Source: Bacillota bacterium (lineage in GTDB: Bacteria; Bacillota; Clostridia; Lachnospirales; Lachnospiraceae). Taken from it: a stretch of DNA of 5,078 bases. Shown here one piece after another: positions 1 through 4,403 of the stretch; position 1 is the stretch's first letter, and every line of letters begins with the position of its first letter. The stretch is taken from NCBI GenBank assembly GCA_023424235.1, contig JAFAEB010000025.1, positions 1 through 5,078 of the forward strand. The letters are read 5' to 3'. Below the pieces are notes generated by a model. It was not told the DNA's origin and ran no database searches. It saw only the letters and a list, made by a program, of their open reading frames with translations. Both the position numbers and the translations under genes were made by a program.

Positions 1-487
1 GTACTGCAGTTGAACCAGCGAAATCATGAAATCCCATCTGTGCAAGCCATCCGCCACCCCATATCCAATGACCAGACACTGGATAGATAACTGCACTAAT
101 CACCATACTATATACACAATAGGATGAGAACTTAGTCCTTTCTGCCATTGCACCAGACACTATTGTTGCAGCTGTTGCACAAAAAACGGTTTGAAAGATT
201 AGAAATACTGGTAATGGTACTCCATCTGGTAGTATAGATGAATAATCTCCTAATACCATAGGATCAAATTTACCAATGAATGCACCACTTCCACCAAACA
301 TAATACCAAATCCTAATAACCAATAAATTGGTGTTCCTAAACTAAAATCCATCAAGTTTTTCATAATAATATTTCCTGCATTTTTAGCTCTTGTAAAACC
401 AGTCTCCACCATTGCAAACCCTGCTTGCATAAAAAATACCAAAGCTGCTGCAACTAAAACCCAAATCGTATTAACAGATGAATACAT
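1..487 (-). CDS. amt: Ammonium transporter (Amt/MEP/Rh family), N-terminal part, runs off the window
   Basis: This is a membrane channel-type transporter for ammonium uptake. I translated it by hand: 162 complete codons are visible, starting at the ATG at 485-487 behind a strong GGGAGG ribosome binding site at 495-500. Family marks seen are FFMQAGFAMVETG in the first membrane helix (about residues 18-30), the block SGAMAERTKF (111-120), GHWIWGGGWLAQMGFHDFAGS (139-159) and hydrophobic segments near 6-26, 50-70, 92-114 and 122-144. By comparison with E. coli AmtB, Trp143 matches the pore Trp148, Asp155 matches Asp160, and the Phe at about 102 probably matches the Phe107 gate. The twin pore histidines and the remaining helices lie beyond position 1. 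There is no separate cleavable signal peptide, as usual outside proteobacteria. The gene is read from its own promoter through a structured leader. A partner PII (glnK) gene could lie downstream but cannot be seen. Confidence 0.96.
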   Translation of the reverse strand, partial: MYSSVNTIWVLVAAALVFFMQAGFAMVETGFTRAKNAGNIIMKNLMDFSLGTPIYWLLGFGIMFGGSGAFIGKFDPMVLGDYSSILPDGVPLPVFLIFQTVFCATAATIVSGAMAERTKFSSYCVYSMVISAVIYPVSGHWIWGGGWLAQMGFHDFAGSTAV

Positions 488-510
488 AAAATTTCCTCCC
501 TAAAATAAGC

Positions 511-558
511 AAAAAAGACGTGCATCGGATTGGTTATCAATCTTAATACACGTCTTTG
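511..558 (-). terminator. Intrinsic terminator/attenuator just upstream of the ammonium transporter ribosome binding site
   Basis: On the minus strand the arm AAAGACGTGTAT (557 to 546) pairs with ATGCACGTCTTT (525 to 514), including one G-U pair. One more G-U pair (545/526) extends the stem to 13 bp. An inner 5-bp stem (542-538 with 532-528) closes a 5-nt loop. The 3' arm runs into six T residues (516 to 511). Only about 10 nt separate the T-tract from the GGGAGG ribosome binding site, so it lies in the leader of the ammonium transporter, not at the end of another gene. Its placement makes it a probable regulated attenuator. A weak alternative pairing of TATCAA (566-561) with TTGATA (540-535) would hold the terminator's 5' arm in a loop. 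Confidence 0.8.
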
Positions 559-573
559 CGTTGATAGTTACTT

Positions 574-619
574 TTTTTTATCTTATAGGTAATTCGAAAA
601 GTTCCTAGAAGATAAAAAA
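574..619 (-). promoter_or_regulatory. Middle leader hairpin overlapping the T-tract of the upstream terminator
   Basis: Plus-strand bases 574-584 are perfectly complementary to 609-619 (11 bp, A/T-rich). After a one-base mismatch the stem continues with TAGG 586-589 pairing with CCTA 604-607, leaving a 14-nt loop. Bases 614-619 of this hairpin are also the T-tract, and partly the stem foot, of the first leader hairpin, so the two structures share sequence and cannot both form completely. It has no T-tract of its own on the minus strand. I infer a role as a competing (antiterminator-like) or spacer element in the ammonium transporter leader. The pairing is seen; the function is not proven. Confidence 0.5.
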
Positions 620-646
620 GGTGCTGCGGATATCCACAGCACCTTT
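614..646 (-). terminator. First intrinsic terminator/attenuator in the ammonium transporter leader
   Basis: Read on the minus strand, AAAGGTGCTGTGG (646-634) pairs with CCGCAGCACCTTT (629-617) around a 4-nt ATAT loop: a 13-bp stem with one G-U pair, GC-rich for this genome. Six T residues follow (619-614). It starts only about 10 nt after the predicted transcription start, so most initiated transcripts would meet a complete terminator almost at once. There is no gene upstream for it to end, because the previous gene already has a terminator at 862-899. This argues for attenuation of the ammonium transporter transcript. Confidence 0.8.
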
Positions 647-663
647 GCTTTTTATTTTATCCT

Positions 664-692
664 AGTATATTCTCATTTTTTTTAAATGTCAA
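664..692 (-). promoter_or_regulatory. Sigma-A type promoter of the ammonium transporter
   Basis: The minus strand carries a perfect -35 TTGACA (692-687), a 17-bp spacer and a -10 TATACT (669-664), one base from consensus. An A-rich tract just upstream (about 695-710) could act as an UP element. Predicted transcription start is about 657, giving a leader of roughly 170 nt before the ATG at 487. Such a strong promoter followed by terminators fits control at elongation rather than initiation. Confidence 0.85.
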
Positions 693-697
693 CGACT

Positions 698-861
698 TTT
701 TTTATATTTATAGGAGTCTATATAATTTTTATAAATAATGTGAATTTATATTCAATATTTGTATTTTCTTTATATATTTTACACATTACTTAAATGTATC
801 ATATGTAGAATTAAGCACTTAAATAAGTTATTTGCTAGATTTTATATTTACACACTACATA
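698..861. other. AT-rich non-coding stretch upstream of the ammonium transporter promoter
   Basis: I see no credible gene here on either strand. The stretch is very AT-rich with short A and T tracts that may bend DNA. One small perfect dyad, TGAAT-N4-ATTCA (741-754), lies about 50 bp upstream of the -35 and could be an operator, but it does not match a nitrogen-regulator box (GlnR/TnrA TGTNA-N7-TNACA) well. A looser 8-bp repeat pair (705-712 with 730-737) is probably a product of base composition. Confidence 0.4.
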
Positions 862-899
862 AAAAAGAAATGTACCAGTTATTAGATACATTTCTTTTT
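862..899 (-). terminator. Terminator downstream of the glutathione peroxidase gene (bidirectional in form)
   Basis: Bases 862-874 and 887-899 are perfect 13-bp complements with a 12-nt loop. The stem has A-rich and T-rich ends, so it can act as an intrinsic terminator in either direction. On the minus strand it lies about 90 nt past the peroxidase stop codon and is followed by a run of T, so it most likely ends that transcript. Confidence 0.75.
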
Positions 900-925
900 A
901 ATTTTATATAAAGAGGAAAAGGGGG

Positions 926-970
926 GTGTTATTTGCTTTGGGATGTTTTTGGGGATGTGGGTTAGTTTAA
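926..970 (+). pseudogene. Possible remnant of a methionine sulfoxide reductase A (msrA) 5' end
   Basis: This is the only plus-strand coding signal I noticed. From GTG 926 the frame reads VLFALGCFWGCGLV and then a TAA stop at 968-970. GCFWG with preceding FALG is the hallmark of the MsrA active site, which lies near the N-terminus of that enzyme, with the cysteine as the nucleophile. A purine-rich GAGG (913-916) stands 9 bases upstream like a ribosome binding site. After GCFWG the match to MsrA ends, and the next gene arrives from the opposite strand, so only about 10 residues could be relic. The patch is far richer in G than its surroundings. It could be an eroded gene end or a chance match. 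The motif is seen; the origin is inference. Confidence 0.33.
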
Positions 971-986
971 GTATAAGGAAGTTTAA

Positions 987-1532
987 TTAAAGAAGCTCTT
1001 TAATTTTGTCTTCTACAACATATAAAGGTTCGGTTGGTTCAAAACGATCCACTACATTACCATTACGATCAATTAAGAACTTCGTAAAATTCCATTTAAT
1101 ACTTGGGTCATTTTTATAATCACCTTGTTCTTTCGTTAATATTTCATCTAGAACAGGGGTTAATCTGTGGTCTTCGTTAAAGCCAGCAAAGCCTTTTTGA
1201 CTTACAAGATATTTAAATAATGGATGAGCATTCTCACCATTAACATCAATCTTGGAGAATATAGGGAATGTAATACCGAATGTTGTATCACAGAAAGTTA
1301 TAATTTCCTCCATATTTCCAGGTGCTTGATTATGAAATTGATTACAAGGAAAATCTAAAATTACAAAATCTTCACCTTGATACTTTTCATATAAATCTTG
1401 TAATTCATCATATTGAGGTGTAAAACCACATTTTGTTGCTGAATTAATTAATAACACTATCTTTCCCTCGTATTCTCTAAGAGAAACATCTTCATCATTC
1501 GCATCTTTTACAGTAAAATCATAAATACTCAT
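987..1532 (-). CDS. gpx: Glutathione peroxidase family protein (Cys type, probably thioredoxin-dependent)
   Basis: This is a cytoplasmic peroxidase of 181 residues with a thioredoxin fold that reduces hydrogen peroxide and organic hydroperoxides. Family motifs are NSATKCGFTPQY with the peroxidatic Cys35, FPCNQF (61-66), Gln69 in the following NQAPG, and WNF (147-149), giving the Cys-Gln-Trp-Asn catalytic set. Cys81 in ITFCDTTFG sits where the resolving cysteine of thioredoxin-dependent plant and bacterial homologues lies, so thioredoxin is a likelier reductant than glutathione. The protein is about 20 residues longer than the common 160, because of a segment before WNF (about 115-145). I chose the ATG at 1530-1532 because GGAGG stands at the right distance (1540-1544) and MSIYDF is the normal family start. 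The frame is open for another 49 codons upstream, which I treat as leader. The gene has its own promoter and terminator. Confidence 0.95.
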   Translation of the reverse strand: MSIYDFTVKDANDEDVSLREYEGKIVLLINSATKCGFTPQYDELQDLYEKYQGEDFVILDFPCNQFHNQAPGNMEEIITFCDTTFGITFPIFSKIDVNGENAHPLFKYLVSQKGFAGFNEDHRLTPVLDEILTKEQGDYKNDPSIKWNFTKFLIDRNGNVVDRFEPTEPLYVVEDKIKELL

Positions 1533-1712
1533 ATAATTGCCTCCATTCATTATTAAACTACATTTTTCTTGATTGTTATCGTTATACAGTATTTGCCTAA
1601 CTCCTAAATATTCTGATTCAGTTAATATAATCAGATTAATGGAATTCTTATACTCATTACTTAATTCTATATTTACCAAGATTCTTAAAACTTATGCTTT
1701 TGTAATGTGTTT

Positions 1713-1737
1713 ATATTAAGATCTTGTATCTTAATAT
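1713..1737. promoter_or_regulatory. Perfect 10-bp inverted repeat at the start of the gpx leader (operator or RNA hairpin)
   Basis: ATATTAAGAT (1713-1722) and ATCTTAATAT (1728-1737) are perfect inverted repeats separated by 5 bases. The repeat begins about 15 nt downstream of the predicted gpx transcription start. It could be a repressor operator acting as a roadblock, or a 5' stem-loop stabilising the mRNA. It does not fit the PerR or Fur box. Confidence 0.5.
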
Positions 1738-1759
1738 GTCCTATGTTGTTTTCAATTAA

Positions 1760-1788
1760 ATTGTACACAATTAATATGCGTTTGTCAA
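1760..1788 (-). promoter_or_regulatory. Sigma-A type promoter of the gpx gene
   Basis: On the minus strand TTGACA (1788-1783) is followed after 17 bp by TACAAT (1765-1760), giving a predicted start near 1753 and a leader of about 220 nt. The -10 is embedded in a small dyad, AATTGT-AC-ACAATT (1759-1772), which may bind a repressor. The -35 begins just 3 bp after the stem of the preceding FNT terminator, whose T-tract doubles as upstream AT-rich DNA. Confidence 0.82.
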
Positions 1789-1789
1789 C

Positions 1790-1824
1790 AAAAAAAACAA
1801 CTCTTTTTTTAAGAATTGTTTTTT
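1790..1824 (-). terminator. Intrinsic terminator of the FNT transporter gene
   Basis: Bases 1792-1800 pair with 1816-1824 (9 bp). After one C/A mismatch, 1802-1805 pair with 1811-1814 around a 5-nt loop. On the minus strand the stem runs into eight T residues (1797-1790). It lies about 55 nt beyond the FNT stop codon. A second, weaker inverted repeat (GCTAATT 1846-1852 with AATTAGC 1863-1869) lies between the two. Confidence 0.78.
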
Positions 1825-1879
1825 CGTTATAACTTACTATTTGTTGCTAATTCTCTTAAGTTAATTAGCCTCTCTTCTT

Positions 1880-2515
1880 TTAATGTTCTATATCGCATCC
1901 TAATTTCTTATTGTCTAGTACTCGTGCAAAGTAAGGGAGAATCATACCACCAATCAGATTACCGATAGATACCACAATTATAAAAGCAAATGCTTTCACA
2001 CCCCAAAGGTTAGCTAATGAAATGTAAAACATATCTGCTATACTATGTTCAAAGCCAGATAAGATAAACACCATAACAGGTAAAATAAGTGCTAAGTATC
2101 TTCCTACACCATCACGTATAATCTTAAAACCAATTACAGCAATACTCATTAACATACCACAAAAAATTGCCATTACAAAAGAGCTAAATAAAGTATCCGC
2201 TAACTTACCCTCAACCATTGTAACGGTATGTTCAACTAATTTTGATAATTTGGTGAAACGTAGTAAATATCCAATTGAAGCGGTTCCAATAAGGTTACCT
2301 ACATAAACAATTCCCACTGTTTTTAAGAATTTTAGTTCTTTATTCGGAATAAAGCAAATCTTACCAGTATAAAGATCTAATTCAAATGTATAAATGGTAA
2401 ATAACCCAATGGAGAATAACATTGCCCCTACCATATGATTTTCTAATGTTAAGTAAACAATACCACCAATACTGATGGCAATACCAGCTAAAATTCCTTT
2501 AATAAACGTCTTCAT
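1880..2515 (-). CDS. Formate/nitrite transporter (FNT) family protein, short form
   Basis: This is a cytoplasmic-membrane channel-like transporter for small monovalent anions such as formate, nitrite or hydrosulfide; the sequence does not settle the substrate. About six hydrophobic segments are visible (roughly 7-24, 29-45, 66-86, 107-130, 139-155, 174-196), as in the FNT pentamer fold. The signature GFEHSIADMFY (154-164) carries the central pore His157 (His209 in E. coli FocA), YTG holds Thr50 at the Omega-loop position (FocA Thr91), and GNLIGG holds Asn186 (FocA Asn262). At 211 residues it is shorter than the usual 250-290, lacking the N-terminal amphipathic helix region. The CNWLV-type motif common before the centre of the protein reads CGMLM (119-123). 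The start at ATG 2513-2515 is firm: AAGGA stands 7 nt upstream and an in-frame TGA lies at 2528-2530. Flanking terminators make it monocistronic. Confidence 0.92.
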   Translation of the reverse strand: MKTFIKGILAGIAISIGGIVYLTLENHMVGAMLFSIGLFTIYTFELDLYTGKICFIPNKELKFLKTVGIVYVGNLIGTASIGYLLRFTKLSKLVEHTVTMVEGKLADTLFSSFVMAIFCGMLMSIAVIGFKIIRDGVGRYLALILPVMVFILSGFEHSIADMFYISLANLWGVKAFAFIIVVSIGNLIGGMILPYFARVLDNKKLGCDIEH

Positions 2516-2561
2516 TTTATTATCCTTTCAATTATGTAATAACTATGAGCAAAACACTGAA

Positions 2562-2590
2562 ATTATAACATAACTACTACCTTCTGTATA
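2562..2590 (-). promoter_or_regulatory. Probable extended -10 promoter of the FNT gene
   Basis: On the minus strand TGTTATAAT supplies a perfect -10 TATAAT (2567-2562) with the extended TGN element. A partial -35 TATACA (2590-2585, 4 of 6 matches) stands 17 bp upstream. The predicted start is near 2555, giving a leader of about 40 nt that ends in AAGGA (2523-2527). Confidence 0.7.
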
Positions 2591-2637
2591 GTGTAATAAG
2601 TTATCAAATTTTCTAGATTCAGGATGAATTTATAGAT

Positions 2638-2682
2638 AAAATGCTAGGGCATGAGAGTTTAATCTCATACCCTAGCATTTTT
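2638..2682 (-). terminator. Strong terminator of the amino acid ABC transporter operon
   Basis: Bases 2638-2649 pair with 2670-2681 (12 bp with a GC-rich CTAGGG core). After one mismatch, ATGAGA 2651-2656 pairs with TCTCAT 2663-2668 around a 6-nt loop. Both ends are A/T tracts, so it could work in both directions. On the minus strand it lies about 65 nt past the ATPase stop codon and insulates the FNT gene. Confidence 0.88.
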
Positions 2683-2746
2683 ATCATATCATACATGACC
2701 TATTATATTTGAACGATTAAATGACTTCATAATGTATAAATTGTAC

Positions 2747-3481
2747 TTATTTTAATGTACGTTTTAAAAATTCTCTAGTACGTTCTTCTTTTGGATTATT
2801 AAAGATATCTTCTGGTGCACCTTCTTCAACGATAACTCCTTTATCCATAAATACTACACGATCTGAAACTTCTCTCGCAAAGTCCATTTCATGAGTTACA
2901 ACAAGCATGGTAAGTCCAGTTTCAGCCAGTTCTTTCATTACTTTTAGAACTTCTCCTACCATTTCTGGATCAAGTGCTGATGTAGGCTCATCAAATAGCA
3001 TTACATCAGGCTCCATAGAAAGAGCTCTTGCAATTGCTACTCTTTGTTTTTGACCACCAGATAGCTGCTTTGGTTTCGCATTAATGTATTGCTCCATACC
3101 AACTACCTTTAAGTATTTCATGGCTACTGCTTCTGCTTCTTCTTTGGAACGTTTTAATACTTGTAGCTGTCCAACCATACAATTACTTAATACATTATGA
3201 TTATTAAATAAGTTAAATTGTTGGAATACCATTCCAAGCTTTGTACGATATGCTAAGATATCATGTTTGCTATCTAATATATTTTCACCTTTATAGATAA
3301 TTTGTCCACCACTTGGCTCTTCTAACAAGTTTACACAGCGAAGTAATGTAGATTTACCAGAGCCGGATGAACCTATGATACAGACAACTTCTCCTTTTTG
3401 TACCGAAAAATCAATATCTTTAAGAACTAAATTATCGCCAAAGGATTTACTTAGATGTTGAATGTCTACTATTTTTTCCAT
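2747..3481 (-). CDS. Polar amino acid ABC transporter, ATP-binding protein (GlnQ/HisP type)
   Basis: This is the cytoplasmic ATPase that drives the amino acid importer encoded just upstream. The 244 residues match the usual family length and all nucleotide-binding motifs are intact: Walker A GSSGSGKS (37-44), Q-loop Gln87 in FQQFNLF, signature LSGGQ (140-144), Walker B MLFDEP (161-166) with Glu165 as catalytic base, D-loop SALD (168-171) and H-loop His197. The FNLFNNHNVLSN segment after the Q-loop and the short C-terminus without a regulatory domain are typical of the polar amino acid uptake class. The start is ATG 3479-3481 with AAGGT at 3491-3495. It follows the permease by 28 nt, so it is co-transcribed, and it is the last gene before the terminator. 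Substrate cannot be read from the ATPase. Confidence 0.96.
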   Translation of the reverse strand: MEKIVDIQHLSKSFGDNLVLKDIDFSVQKGEVVCIIGSSGSGKSTLLRCVNLLEEPSGGQIIYKGENILDSKHDILAYRTKLGMVFQQFNLFNNHNVLSNCMVGQLQVLKRSKEEAEAVAMKYLKVVGMEQYINAKPKQLSGGQKQRVAIARALSMEPDVMLFDEPTSALDPEMVGEVLKVMKELAETGLTMLVVTHEMDFAREVSDRVVFMDKGVIVEEGAPEDIFNNPKEERTREFLKRTLK

Positions 3482-3509
3482 ATACGAAATACCTTACCTT
3501 TCTTTAACC

Positions 3510-4271
3510 TTAGCCTTTTTTACTTAGCCTATCTTCAGGTCTTTCAACCTGCATTTGATTTCCTGCTAATATAAAATTATCTGGTCCATCTAGTTTTCTC
3601 TCAATGAATCGTAAGATTCTAGTAACGGTTAATGTCATAATAAAGTATAATACACAAGCTACTGCAAAGGATTCAAAATATCTATAGTTATTACCAGCGA
3701 TGGATTTCGTTTGAAAGAATAATTCAGATACAGAAATAACATTTAATACCGATGTATCTTTTATATTAATAACAAATTCATTACCAGTGGCAGGTAATAT
3801 ATTACGGATTACCTGAGGTAATACAACATGAATCATTGTTTTTACGTGATTCATACCAATTGCTTGTGCCGCTTCAAATTGTCCTTTATCGATGGATACA
3901 ATACCCCCACGTACGATTTCAGACATATATGCACCAGTGTTAATTGATACAATAAATATAGCTGCAACTACTTTATTTAAATGGATATCAAAAGCTTGTG
4001 CCATACCATAGTAGATAACCATGGATTGAACAATCATAGGTGTTCCACGAAAGAATTCAATATAAAAGGATAATAGTCCATTTACAATTTTTAATAATAT
4101 TCTTTTAAAGCCCTTCTTTGGAAGAGGTATGGTTCTTATGATACCTACCAGTAAACCAATAATAGAACCTAATATGGTACCTAATATAGATATATACAAT
4201 GTGGTCCCCGCACCACGTAAAAACATTGGCCAATAATTCTGAATGATTTTCACTAACCACTCATAAGTCAT
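3510..4271 (-). CDS. Polar amino acid ABC transporter, permease protein (HisM/GlnP type)
   Basis: This is the membrane-spanning subunit of the importer, probably acting as a homodimer because only one permease gene is present. The 253 residues include several hydrophobic helices (about 22-46, 62-92, 101-118, 203-222), the family segment FFRGTPMIVQ (73-82) and the EAA coupling loop (133-153, EAAQAIGM then the LPQ motif) that contacts the ATPase. NEFVINIKDTSVL (164-176) is also characteristic. A hydrophilic tail of about 25 residues follows the last helix. The start at ATG 4269-4271 is supported by AGGAGG at 4279-4284, 7 nt away. It lies between the binding-protein gene and the ATPase gene, the common order binding protein, permease, ATPase. 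Confidence 0.96.
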   Translation of the reverse strand: MTYEWLVKIIQNYWPMFLRGAGTTLYISILGTILGSIIGLLVGIIRTIPLPKKGFKRILLKIVNGLLSFYIEFFRGTPMIVQSMVIYYGMAQAFDIHLNKVVAAIFIVSINTGAYMSEIVRGGIVSIDKGQFEAAQAIGMNHVKTMIHVVLPQVIRNILPATGNEFVINIKDTSVLNVISVSELFFQTKSIAGNNYRYFESFAVACVLYFIMTLTVTRILRFIERKLDGPDNFILAGNQMQVERPEDRLSKKG

Positions 4272-4310
4272 AATCTTTCCTCCTAAAACATTTGTAAATT
4301 AACATGTAAA

Positions 4311-4376
4311 ACAGGCTGGATATACATGGTTCATTTTAAATAAAATGAAGTTAGTAAAATGTAATATCTAGCCTGT
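4311..4376 (-). promoter_or_regulatory. Compound stem-loop between binding-protein and permease genes
   Basis: The outer arms ACAGGCT (4311-4317) and AGCCTGT (4370-4376) pair perfectly, continue after a mismatch as GATAT/ATATC (4319-4323 with 4364-4368) and approach an inner perfect 9-bp hairpin (4330-4338 with 4341-4349, 2-nt loop). On the minus strand it begins 28 nt after the binding-protein stop and is followed by only four T residues, a weak terminator. I infer a partial terminator or mRNA-stabilising element that yields more binding protein than membrane components. It holds no promoter I can recognise. Confidence 0.65.
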
Positions 4377-4403
4377 CTAACTAGTAACATAATATTTAAT
4401 TGT

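Noticed and set aside
458..527. Short minus-strand frame from the ATG inside the leader terminator, overlapping the ammonium transporter start
   Set aside because: It has no ribosome binding site and codes a short nondescript peptide overlapping a strong start; probably chance.
488..657. Standard ANTAR-target RNA in front of the ammonium transporter
   Set aside because: The gene context fits, but no hairpin shows the hexaloop with A1 and G4; the terminator's apical loop is 5 nt (AUAAC). Kept only as an unclassified attenuator.
705..737. 8-bp inverted repeat TATTTATA/TATAAATA
   Set aside because: It is pure A/T with a 17-base gap, within what base composition alone would give.
987..1679. gpx starting at the TTG at 1677-1679 (230 residues)
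   Set aside because: There is no ribosome binding site there, while the ATG at 1530-1532 has GGAGG at correct spacing and gives the normal family N-terminus.
2604..2620. CodY-like box upstream of the FNT promoter (GAAAATT half-site)
   Set aside because: Only about 9 of 15 positions match the consensus, which is expected often in AT-rich DNA.
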